From: an uncultured Negativicutes bacterium
Lineage (GTDB): Bacteria; Bacillota; Negativicutes; Acidaminococcales; Acidaminococcaceae
Length of the DNA: 45,119 nt
Direction: 5' to 3'
Assembly: GCA_947074185.1 (NCBI GenBank)
Contig: CAMTOO010000006.1
Span: 1 to 45,119, forward strand
Shown here: in pieces, positions 7,817 to 14,567 of the stretch
Position numbering within the stretch: position 1 is the stretch's first letter
How the letters are laid out: each line of letters starts with the position of its first letter
Notes under the pieces: model-generated
Told to the model about the DNA's origin: nothing
The model's input: the letters and a program-made list of their open reading frames with translations, nothing else
The model's database searches: none
Position numbers and translations under genes: made by a program

Positions 7817-8881
7817 ATGGACGAAAAGTTTATTTTTCAACTAATGCAATTAGCGGTAGAAAAGAAAGCCTCTGATATTCATATTTCAGTTGGTATTCCG
7901 CCAATGTTTAGAATTAATGGAGAATTAACTTCTATTGTTAACATAGTTTTAAATAAAGAAGACATTGATTCTATGGTAGAGTTACTTATCGAAGACAAAC
8001 GAAAATCAGAATTGCTTGATAAAGGAGAAATAGATTTTTCTTATGAAATTCCAAATGTTTCTCGATATCGTGTAAATATCTTTAGACAGGTAGGTTGTTA
8101 TTCAATTGTAATGCGTATAATTCCTGAGAATATACCAACAACTGGTGATTTAAATTTACCGCAAGCTATCGTAGACATTACTAAGTTGCCTAGAGGTCTT
8201 GTTCTTATCACAGGGCCAACAGGTAGTGGTAAATCAACAACTTTAGCAGCAATAATAAATGATATCAATATTAATAGAAAAGCGCATGTTATAACATTGG
8301 AAGATCCGATAGAATTCAAACATAAACATTTAAATTCTATCGTAAATCAACGTGAAGTTGGTAGTGATACACAAAGCTTTCAAAATGGATTGAGAAGTGC
8401 TTTGCGTGAAGATCCAGATGTTATTCTAGTAGGTGAAATGCGTGATACTGAAACTATTGCCACAGCTATTACAGCTGCAGAAACAGGACATTTAGTATTG
8501 GCTACTTTACATACTCAAGACACTGCAAGCGCCGTAAATCGTATTATAGATGTATTTCCTGAAGCACAGCAACAACAAATACGAATTCAATTAGCTGGAA
8601 ACTTACAATGTATTGTTGCACAACAACTTTTGCCAACAGTTAATGGTAATGGGCGTGTTGCTGCTTTTGAAATATTAGTAGTTACAATGGCGCTAAGAAA
8701 TTTAATCCGTGAAAGCAAAACTCATCAAATACCTTCATATATCCAAACAGGTAGGAGTTATGGAATGATTTCCATGGATGCTTATTTAGCAGATTTAGTA
8801 AAAAAAGGTGATATAGCTTATGATCAGGCTGAAGAAAGATGCTATAATCTTTTAGATTTAGAACGATATACTAAAGAATAG
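7817..8881 (+). CDS. pilT: Twitching-motility retraction ATPase PilT
   Basis: PilT powers pilus disassembly and retraction. The 354 residues have the PilT N-terminal PAS-like domain (KASDIHISVGIPPMFRING), Walker A GPTGSGKST at 133-141, Walker B (DVILVGEMRDTETI), and the C-terminal PilT signature AGNLQCIVAQQLLP. It lacks the MshEN domain and tetracysteine motif of its upstream neighbour, which separates the two ATPase types. Its presence argues for a dynamic pilus, for motility, adhesion or DNA uptake, rather than a plain type II secretion system. Confidence 0.93.
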   Translation: MDEKFIFQLMQLAVEKKASDIHISVGIPPMFRINGELTSIVNIVLNKEDIDSMVELLIEDKRKSELLDKGEIDFSYEIPNVSRYRVNIFRQVGCYSIVMRIIPENIPTTGDLNLPQAIVDITKLPRGLVLITGPTGSGKSTTLAAIINDININRKAHVITLEDPIEFKHKHLNSIVNQREVGSDTQSFQNGLRSALREDPDVILVGEMRDTETIATAITAAETGHLVLATLHTQDTASAVNRIIDVFPEAQQQQIRIQLAGNLQCIVAQQLLPTVNGNGRVAAFEILVVTMALRNLIRESKTHQIPSYIQTGRSYGMISMDAYLADLVKKGDIAYDQAEERCYNLLDLERYTKE

Positions 8882-8902
8882 TAATTGTTTAGGAGGAATT
8901 CA

Positions 8903-10120
8903 GTGAAAGATTACAAGTATAAAGCAAAAAGACAGGATGGCAGTGTTGTAATTGGTAATATAGCCGCTTTAAATGAAGAGGCTGTAGCTAGTTATATCCG
9001 CAGACAAGGTATGTATGTTGCAGATATTTCCTTAAATACAAGTGCGCTGCCGAGCTTCCAAAATCTTTTTGAAGAAAAAGTTAATATGTACGATGTTGCT
9101 GTTTTCTGTAGACAGTGTGCTACTTTGCTTGGTGCTGGTATTCCTTTAATTAGTGTCCTAGATACCTTAAGTAAGCAAAGTAGTAAAAAACGCTTACAAG
9201 ATGTTCTTTATAAAATAACTTTAAGCTTACGTGAAGGTAAGCCTTTAAGTACTGCAATGGAAGAATATCCAAATATTTTTCCTGAACTTTTGACAAATAT
9301 GGTTGCAGCTGGTGAAACTGGTGGTATCTTAGAAACAGTTATGGACAGATTAGCAACTCAGTTTGAAAAAGATTATCGCATGGAACAAAAGTTTAAGGGA
9401 GCATTAGTTTATCCAGCAATTGTTTTAGGTGTGGCAGCTATCGTAGTGGGTATTATTATGTTCTTTGTAATGCCGATATTTGTTGATTTATTTAAATCTG
9501 TTGGTGTAGAGTTGCCATGGATAACACAAATAGTTATTGGAATAAGTACCTTTATCACAGAATATTGGTATGTGATTATTGGTTTAACAGTACTGGGATA
9601 TTATGGGTATAAGAAAATTCTTTGTAATAATAAACAGTTTCTCCTCTGGCGTGATGGTATTTTTTTAAAAGTACCAATTCTTGGAGAGTTATATCGCAAG
9701 ATTATTATTACAAGATTTGCCAGAACTTTTGCCAGTTTAGCTCGTAGTGGTGTACCAATTTTGGAAGCTATCGCTATAGTTAGTAAAGCTACCGGCAGTT
9801 TGCAAGCAAATGCAGTTTTAGAAGCAGCTCGTGATAGTTTGCGCAAAGGTGATAGTTTAGCAATGCCATTAGAAAAAAGTGGTATGTTCTCGCCTTTATT
9901 AATCAGTTTGGTGCAAACTGGTGAGGAAACAGGTAATCTAGATACTATGCTTGATAAAGCAGCAGACTTTTATGGCGCAGAAGCAGATGACATGATTGCT
10001 AATTTGCAAACACTAATAGATCCAATCTTGATTGTTATTTTAGGTGTTGTTGTTGGGACCTTAGCAATAGCTTTATTATTACCTATATTCGAGATTGTAA
10101 CGAAGATTGGACGAGCATAA
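8903..10120 (+). CDS. pilC: Pilus platform protein PilC/GspF
   Basis: This polytopic inner-membrane platform protein couples the ATPases to pilin assembly. The reading frame extends back to a TTG at 8885, but AGGAGG at 8891-8896 sits inside that extension and is 6 nt before GTG at 8903. GTG is therefore taken as the start, giving 405 residues beginning VKDYKYKAKRQDGSVV. Two GspF repeats are visible: FCRQCATLLGAGIPL near 70 and FARTFASLARSGVPIL near 270. Each is followed by an MVAAGETGG- or LVQTGEETGN-like turn. Hydrophobic segments lie at about 170-195, 215-240 and 375-400. It is 21 bases after pilT in the same operon. Confidence 0.93.
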   Translation: MKDYKYKAKRQDGSVVIGNIAALNEEAVASYIRRQGMYVADISLNTSALPSFQNLFEEKVNMYDVAVFCRQCATLLGAGIPLISVLDTLSKQSSKKRLQDVLYKITLSLREGKPLSTAMEEYPNIFPELLTNMVAAGETGGILETVMDRLATQFEKDYRMEQKFKGALVYPAIVLGVAAIVVGIIMFFVMPIFVDLFKSVGVELPWITQIVIGISTFITEYWYVIIGLTVLGYYGYKKILCNNKQFLLWRDGIFLKVPILGELYRKIIITRFARTFASLARSGVPILEAIAIVSKATGSLQANAVLEAARDSLRKGDSLAMPLEKSGMFSPLLISLVQTGEETGNLDTMLDKAADFYGAEADDMIANLQTLIDPILIVILGVVVGTLAIALLLPIFEIVTKIGRA

Positions 10121-10143
10121 TTGGGAAAATATTGTGAAAACTC

Positions 10144-10172
10144 TTGAAAACTTGATAAATATAGTTTATAAT
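10144..10172 (+). promoter_or_regulatory. Dedicated promoter of the pilin gene
   Basis: TTGAAA (10144-10149), a spacer of exactly 17 bases and a perfect TATAAT (10167-10172) lie in the 127-base gap after pilC. A start near 10179 leaves a leader of about 70 nt. This would let the structural pilin be made in excess of the assembly proteins. Confidence 0.7.
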
Positions 10173-10247
10173 CAAAGTGCATGGTCATGGACTAGGTATT
10201 TGTTTGTGGCAAAAAAATTAAAGTTGAAAAGGAAGAAGGTTATTAAA

Positions 10248-10694
10248 ATGAAATTATTTTCTAGTAAAAAAGGTTTTACGCTTGTTGAATTAGTAGTAGT
10301 TATTGCGATTCTTGGTATTTTAGCTGGTATTGCTATCCCTCGTATGATTGATGCAACTGCAACTGCTCGTGGAGCTAAATTAGTTGCTGATATGCGTACT
10401 ATTGATAGTGCAGCTATGATTTATCAAGCAAGATCTGGTCAAGAACCAGCTAGTATTGATGCATTACTTACAGATGCTCCAACTGCAACTCCACCAACAT
10501 ACAGATTATTAGCTGCTCAACCAGTTCCACCAGTTGGTAGAACTACTGTTACTATGAATAATGGTTCTGAATCAACTGCAACTTTAGGTACTACTGCTGT
10601 TTATAGTATTGGTACAGGTGCTAATGCAGGTAGAGCTATTTATGCTGAGAAAACTGTAGATGCAATCTTATCTGGCGGTTTAGGCGGTTTATAA
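10248..10694 (+). CDS. Type IV pilin / pseudopilin
   Basis: The open frame reaches back to 10107 in the pilC end, but the ATG at 10248, after GGAAGAAGG, gives a canonical prepilin. A 9-residue leader (MKLFSSKKG) is followed by the class III signal FTLVELVVVIAILGILAG, with Gly at -1, Phe at +1 and Glu at +5. The product is 148 residues, with a hydrophobic N-terminal helix and a Thr/Ala/Pro-rich globular part without cysteines, ending in a Gly-rich GGLGGL. It is the only pilin-like gene in the window. It could be the major pilin or a major pseudopilin. A prepilin peptidase is required but is not encoded here. Confidence 0.93.
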   Translation: MKLFSSKKGFTLVELVVVIAILGILAGIAIPRMIDATATARGAKLVADMRTIDSAAMIYQARSGQEPASIDALLTDAPTATPPTYRLLAAQPVPPVGRTTVTMNNGSESTATLGTTAVYSIGTGANAGRAIYAEKTVDAILSGGLGGL

Positions 10695-10713
10695 GATCCA
10701 ATAATTTTAAATT

Positions 10714-10745
10714 AAAAGAAGTGCTAATTTAGCACTTCTTTTTTT
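10714..10745 (+). terminator. Terminator after the pilin gene
   Basis: AAGAAGTGCTAA pairs with TTAGCACTTCTT around 10728, with flanking A and T runs (10738-10745 mostly T). It ends the pilin transcript. Confidence 0.85.
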
Positions 10746-10804
10746 ATGTTATAAGCAATATTTATAGAATTAAAAAAATATATAAAAAAGACTGGAAAAA
10801 GCTC

Positions 10805-10833
10805 TTGACATTGTAGTTATATTTTTATATAAT
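10805..10833 (+). promoter_or_regulatory. Perfect consensus promoter of the tRNA operon
   Basis: TTGACA (10805-10810), a 17-base spacer and TATAAT (10828-10833) match the sigma-70/A consensus at every position. The start would fall near 10840, about 24 bases before tRNA-Pro. Confidence 0.9.
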
Positions 10834-10863
10834 GTTTTTGTTGCTGTTAGCAATAATAATTGT

Positions 10864-10940
10864 CGGGGCGTAGCGCAGTTTGGTAGCGCACCTGTCTTGG
10901 GAACAGGGGGTCGCAGGTTCGAATCCTGTCGCCCCGACCA
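10864..10940 (+). tRNA. tRNA-Pro(TGG)
   Basis: The 77-base cloverleaf has acceptor CGGGGCG paired fully with CGCCCCG, discriminator A, and an encoded CCA end. The anticodon loop CTTGGGA gives anticodon TGG. The C1-G72 pair is typical of bacterial tRNA-Pro. Confidence 0.97.
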
Positions 10941-10960
10941 AAATTTTTTATTGATAACGC

Positions 10961-11034
10961 GCGGGCGTAGTTTAGTGGTAAAACAACAGCCTTCCAAGCT
11001 GTGGTTGCGGGTTCGATTCCCACCGCCCGCTCCA
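10961..11034 (+). tRNA. tRNA-Gly(TCC)
   Basis: The 74-base cloverleaf has acceptor GCGGGCG/CGCCCGC, discriminator T and encoded CCA. The anticodon loop CTTCCAA gives TCC. Its anticodon arm is nearly identical to that of the following tRNA-Arg. Confidence 0.97.
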
Positions 11035-11039
11035 ATTAT

Positions 11040-11116
11040 GGTTCAGTAGCTCAGTTGGATAGAGCAACAGCCTTCTAAGCTGTGGGTCGGGGGTTCGAAT
11101 CCCTCCTGGATCACCA
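11040..11116 (+). tRNA. tRNA-Arg(TCT)
   Basis: The 77-base cloverleaf has an encoded CCA end and anticodon loop CTTCTAA, giving TCT. The acceptor stem GGTTCAG/CTGGATC contains two G-U-type pairs (positions 2-71 and 4-69), and the T-stem has one more. It is therefore less rigid than its neighbours, but the fold is complete. Confidence 0.95.
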
Positions 11117-11128
11117 ACTGATAATAAA

Positions 11129-11164
11129 AAGCCGAAAGCATTTAAATGCTTTCGGCTTATTTTT
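11129..11164. terminator. Bidirectional terminator after the tRNA operon
   Basis: A 30-base palindrome (11129-11158) centred at 11143/11144, with arm AAGCCGAAAGCATTT, is flanked by A and T runs. It serves both the tRNA unit and the converging lipoprotein gene. Confidence 0.9.
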
Positions 11165-11169
11165 ATGTT

Positions 11170-11628
11170 CTAATTTAAATATTCTTTATAAGTCCACACT
11201 CTTGTGAATTTAAATTTAGGAGAGAATTTAACAAGATGTTGATAAGGTGCTTCTTTACCAGGGAGGAAAGGACCTTTAATGTGCATTTCAATGCTGTCTA
11301 AATTATTCTTGTTTTCATCTGCGCCATCAAACATTAAAACAACACTAGAAACAACTTGATCAGATGTGTTTTTAAGAGTACCATGAACCATTACATAACC
11401 AGGCTCAGTTGTTTTTGAAAGTTGTTTAGATACAACGATAATACGAGGTTTGCCGCTTTCTGTTACACTAGGTTTTTTCGATTCAGTTTTGGAATCATTA
11501 CTAGGTGTAGCAGTTTGTTTGGTTTTAGTTTGAGCAGGAGTAGGGGCTGCTGAATTTTTGTCTTGCCCACAACCGACCAATAAAGAAAGGACAAGAACAA
11601 TTAATATGAAAGATAGAAGCTTTTTCAT
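11170..11628 (-). CDS. Putative lipoprotein with an FxLYD-like domain
   Basis: The 152-residue product begins with a lipoprotein signal peptide: MKKLL, a hydrophobic stretch, and the lipobox LVGC with the lipidated Cys at about residue 20. A low-complexity linker rich in Thr, Pro, Lys and Ser follows. The C-terminal 90 residues (from about PRIIVVSKQLSK) form a small beta-rich domain with VMVHGTLKNTS and VVSSVVLMFDG, resembling FxLYD-type domains found on exported proteins. It should be anchored in a membrane facing the periplasm. It follows another exported protein on the same strand with a 37-base gap. No specific function can be given. Confidence 0.65.
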   Translation of the reverse strand: MKKLLSFILIVLVLSLLVGCGQDKNSAAPTPAQTKTKQTATPSNDSKTESKKPSVTESGKPRIIVVSKQLSKTTEPGYVMVHGTLKNTSDQVVSSVVLMFDGADENKNNLDSIEMHIKGPFLPGKEAPYQHLVKFSPKFKFTRVWTYKEYLN

Positions 11629-11665
11629 ATAAACTCCTTTCGTATATTAATCAAATAGGTTTCAA

Positions 11666-12205
11666 TTAATATCTGCTTTTTAATCTACTTGGAGTCATTC
11701 CTAAATCTACGTCCTGAGCAATTTTACTAGTTATAAGAGAGCCTTTTTCGCGTTTAGGATTAATTCCTTTAAACAGAAGACTTCCTCCTGTAACAGCAAC
11801 ACCAGCGATAATTTGAGCTGGTTCCATGTCTTCAGAGAGTTTAACTTGTTTACATGGAGCAGAGACATTTGGTACAACTGTTTTTAATGCAGGGATGTTA
11901 ATACGGATTACACCACGTTTTCCTAAAAGTCCAGATTTTTGACTTTTAGCAAGTACTGCAAGAGCCATAGTTCCAGAAGGAATAACTACAACACCATCTA
12001 CAACAACATCTTTGCGTAATTCAACATTAATGAATTCGCCTTTATGATCATAACGACTATCTAAATCTTTAAAAATTTCAAAAACTAGCTCAGTGTTTTT
12101 AGGGATGTAAGCATTACCATTTGATAAAGTAGCTTTAGGAGCTGCAAATACAGAACTTGTAAGTAAAACGATAAAAGTTAAGGTTAAAATTAAGAGTTTT
12201 TTCAT
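11666..12205 (-). CDS. Exported protein of unknown function
   Basis: I do not recognise this 179-residue protein. It has a clear signal peptide (MKKLLILTLTFIVLLTSSVFA, cleavage expected after AFA-like VFA at about 21). The mature part contains a predicted beta-rich segment with VVVDGVVVIPSGTMALA and KRGVIRINIPALKTV, a single Cys near the middle, and a hydrophobic stretch AQIIAGVAVTGGSLLF. The VVIPSGT pattern resembles that in beta-domains of envelope proteins, but this is weak. It lies 56 bases after cstA and 37 bases before the lipoprotein gene, so the three may form one transcript. AAGGAG precedes the ATG on the minus strand. Confidence 0.6.
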   Translation of the reverse strand: MKKLLILTLTFIVLLTSSVFAAPKATLSNGNAYIPKNTELVFEIFKDLDSRYDHKGEFINVELRKDVVVDGVVVIPSGTMALAVLAKSQKSGLLGKRGVIRINIPALKTVVPNVSAPCKQVKLSEDMEPAQIIAGVAVTGGSLLFKGINPKREKGSLITSKIAQDVDLGMTPSRLKSRY

Positions 12206-12261
12206 AGTAATCTCCTTTTAAATTATTAAGCCGCACTTAGCAAAAGTAACTAAGGGGTTTT

Positions 12262-13875
12262 TTATTTTATTATTTTAAATACTTTATTAGCTTCTACAAC
12301 TAACGCAAGAGCAAGGATAAAAAGTATAATACCCAAAGAGGTTACTATCATATTTACTCCGAAACTTGCCAAGATAAGCTTACATAAAGTAGTTAATGTT
12401 ACTGCAAACATGAAAATCATTGGAATGATAACCATAAAGCAACTTTTGTTGGAATCTTTAAGCCAAACACCAATAGCAAGAAGTGCAAGTGCAGCAAGTA
12501 GTTGGTTTGCAGCACCAAAGATTGGCCAGATAGAAAGATAAGAACCTACAGACATATAGCCTGAAAGACCAACAGTAATAAAAGTAGCTACATACATATT
12601 TGAAAGAATATTTCCAGAGGTTTCGCCAGTTTCTTCATTTTTGCTAGAGAATAACTCTTGGAAAATAAAGCGACCAAGTCTAGTTGCTGTATCTAATGTT
12701 GTTAATGCAAATGCAGAAATAGTTAAAGCAACAAAGCTTTTTGCTACGCCGAAAGAAAAACCTAATTTCGTCATGAAAGTACCAACACCATCAGAGAAAA
12801 CATTTACAGGCCCACCACTTTTTAAAAGTTCGGCAAGTTTATCTCCGCCAACATAACCAGCAGCGATAACTGCAACTACAGCTAAAACACCTTCGATAAG
12901 CATAGAACCATAACCGATTAATTTTGCATCTTTTTCATTATCAAGTTGCTTAGAGGTTGTACCAGATGCTACAAGAGAGTGGAACCCAGATATAGCACCA
13001 CAAGCTACTGTTACAAAAAGCATTGGGAACATAGGATTAGTACCTTTTCCAGATGGATCAAAAGAAGTAAATGCAGGTAATTGCATAGTTGGTTGATAAA
13101 TCACAATACCAACTAAAGCAAAAATAATACAACCGTAAAGTAAGAATGAATTAAGATAGTCACGAGGTTGTAATAAAATCCATACAGGTGCAATTGAGGC
13201 AATAAAGATATATGCCATGAGAATAATAATCCAAACATTTTTAGAAAGTACTAATGGGAAAAGTGTTCCTAGATAAATGGAACCAATAAGAGCAGCTATA
13301 CCAAATACTGTGCCGATAGATAAGCGTACGCCTAAGCGATATACACAGAAACCAAAGATGATTGCGAATACTATGAAAAGTAGCGAAGCACTAGCAGATT
13401 GAGGGCTGGCAACGAAAGTTGCAGCTACGATATTTGCAAAGGCTGCGATAACTACTAATAATGTTACATAAGCGAAAACGGAAAAAAGGAACTTACCGCG
13501 TTTTCCTAAGGTTTTATCAATGATTTGTCCGATTGTTTTACCATCGTGGCGAATTGAGGCAACAAGTGCACCAAAATCATGAACACCACCAAAGAAAATA
13601 CAACCAACGAGAATCCAAAGAACAACTGGAACCCAACCAAAAACAGCAGCTGTTATTGGACCAACGATAGGACCAGCACCTGCGATAGAAGAAAAATGAT
13701 GACCTAATAAAACAGCAGGTGGGGTAGGTAGATAATCAATGCTATCTTTTAAACGATGTGCAGGAGTTGGGTTTTTAGGATCAATACCCCATTGTTTCGC
13801 TAGCCAAGCTCCATAAGTTACGTAGGCAATCAAAAATATAACGATAGAACCTACTAATAGAGTAATACCACTCAT
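12262..13875 (-). CDS. cstA: CstA-family carbon starvation protein (peptide/pyruvate transporter)
   Basis: This polytopic inner-membrane transporter of the CstA/BtsT family is linked in other bacteria to uptake of peptides or pyruvate under carbon limitation. The 537 residues show many hydrophobic helices and the family's N-terminal signatures YLPTPPAVLLGHHFSSIAGAG, IVGPITAAVFGW and FFGGVHDFGALVASIRHDG. A central SGFHSLVASGTTSKQL segment and a LTTLDTATRLGRFIFQE motif are also present. It is shorter than the enterobacterial proteins of about 700 residues, in line with the short form seen in Bacillota. The ATG follows GAGGAGG. A small hairpin lies just before that site, and an extended -10 promoter (TGCTATACT) lies further upstream. 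Confidence 0.92.
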   Translation of the reverse strand: MSGITLLVGSIVIFLIAYVTYGAWLAKQWGIDPKNPTPAHRLKDSIDYLPTPPAVLLGHHFSSIAGAGPIVGPITAAVFGWVPVVLWILVGCIFFGGVHDFGALVASIRHDGKTIGQIIDKTLGKRGKFLFSVFAYVTLLVVIAAFANIVAATFVASPQSASASLLFIVFAIIFGFCVYRLGVRLSIGTVFGIAALIGSIYLGTLFPLVLSKNVWIIILMAYIFIASIAPVWILLQPRDYLNSFLLYGCIIFALVGIVIYQPTMQLPAFTSFDPSGKGTNPMFPMLFVTVACGAISGFHSLVASGTTSKQLDNEKDAKLIGYGSMLIEGVLAVVAVIAAGYVGGDKLAELLKSGGPVNVFSDGVGTFMTKLGFSFGVAKSFVALTISAFALTTLDTATRLGRFIFQELFSSKNEETGETSGNILSNMYVATFITVGLSGYMSVGSYLSIWPIFGAANQLLAALALLAIGVWLKDSNKSCFMVIIPMIFMFAVTLTTLCKLILASFGVNMIVTSLGIILFILALALVVEANKVFKIIK

Positions 13876-13891
13876 AAAAAAGCCTCCTCGA

Positions 13892-13905
13892 TGTCCTTGT
13901 GGACA
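13892..13905 (-). promoter_or_regulatory. Small hairpin next to the cstA ribosome binding site
   Basis: In the mRNA sense, TGTCC, a loop ACAA and GGACA form a 5-bp stem 2-3 bases upstream of GAGGAGG. The sequence ACAAGGA overlaps the core of CsrA sites (ACARGGA), but here the GGA lies in the stem arm, not in the loop. It may modulate initiation; the role is inferred. Confidence 0.35.
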
Positions 13906-13927
13906 ACAAATTTAAATACTTGCCTTT

Positions 13928-13955
13928 AGTATAGCACATGTGTCTAGTAAGTTAA
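13928..13955 (-). promoter_or_regulatory. Promoter of cstA
   Basis: On the minus strand TTAACT (13950-13955), a 16-base spacer and TATACT (13928-13933), preceded by TG plus one base, form an extended -10 promoter about 55 bases before the cstA ATG. Confidence 0.6.
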
Positions 13956-13971
13956 AGAATTTTATGTTGTC

Positions 13972-14472
13972 TTAGTTTGTAAAAAAGTCAAAATTGTTAC
14001 GCATTTTTTCAGCGAATTTATTGGTGTAAATTTGCTTTTGTTCTAAGTCCACTAAAATAAGTCCTAAGTCAGACCAACCTTTAAGTGTAAAAGCATAATC
14101 TTTATGATACTTAGTTTGTTGAATTAGAGTGATTAAATCTTTTTTTTGTAAATGATTGCAAATTAAAACTAAGACAAAGTTGCTATTCATATGATCTTTT
14201 TTGGGGGTTAGTTTATTCATTTCAGTTTTCATGAAATTACAATAGTCAGTAAAAGTTGCTACTGAAATTTCTTTTTCAAAACAAGCAGCAAAAAGATACT
14301 CATCATGCGCTATGCTATATAGGTTTATGCTAGGCACAAAAAAGTATTTGCTTTCTGTAGAATTAAATTCTCCTACTAAGTCAAATTTTATACTAGGCAT
14401 ACTTATGTCTTTTATATCAAAATACGCCTCTATTCTTGATTTTAGAAGGACTAGATAGTCATTACTATTCAT
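13972..14472 (-). CDS. Uncharacterised protein
   Basis: I do not recognise this 166-residue cytoplasmic protein with certainty. It has no signal peptide or membrane segment. It begins MNSNDYLVLLKSRIEAYFDI and has a central FAACFEKEISVATF and a hydrophobic strand FVLVLICN. Near the C-terminus FTLKGWSDLGLILVDL is followed by YTNKFAEKM. That ending resembles small Bacillota proteins of the DUF8052 type, but this is a recollection, not a search result. It is transcribed divergently from priA with about 95 bases between them and has its own ribosome binding site (GAGGAAA-like). Confidence 0.55.
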   Translation of the reverse strand: MNSNDYLVLLKSRIEAYFDIKDISMPSIKFDLVGEFNSTESKYFFVPSINLYSIAHDEYLFAACFEKEISVATFTDYCNFMKTEMNKLTPKKDHMNSNFVLVLICNHLQKKDLITLIQQTKYHKDYAFTLKGWSDLGLILVDLEQKQIYTNKFAEKMRNNFDFFTN

Positions 14473-14514
14473 AAATAATTTCCTCTTAATTTTATTAAAT
14501 ATAGGTTAGATATA

Positions 14515-14523
14515 TGCTATAAT
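14515..14523 (+). promoter_or_regulatory. Extended -10 element before priA
   Basis: TG (14515-14516) and TATAAT (14518-14523) form an extended -10 element. A second TATAAT at 14534-14539 is also present. No strong -35 is seen. The priA ATG is at 14568. Confidence 0.5.
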
Positions 14524-14567
14524 GAAATTATACTATAATCGTAAATAATAAGAAAGATTGAGATAAT

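Noticed and set aside
8885-8902. Upstream TTG start for pilC (peptide MFRRNS before VKDYKYK)
   Set aside because: It would place the AGGAGG ribosome binding site inside the coding region. GTG at 8903 is correctly spaced and gives the family N-terminus.
10107-10247. 47-residue N-terminal extension of the pilin
   Set aside because: It overlaps pilC and the pilin promoter and would bury the prepilin leader. ATG 10248 with GGAAGAAGG gives the canonical signal.
10770-11035. Two minus-strand open frames across the tRNA genes, with peptides such as GRQDSNLRPPVP and ERAVGIEPATTA
   Set aside because: These are the familiar spurious translations of the antisense strand of tRNA genes. The plus-strand cloverleaves and promoter explain the sequence.
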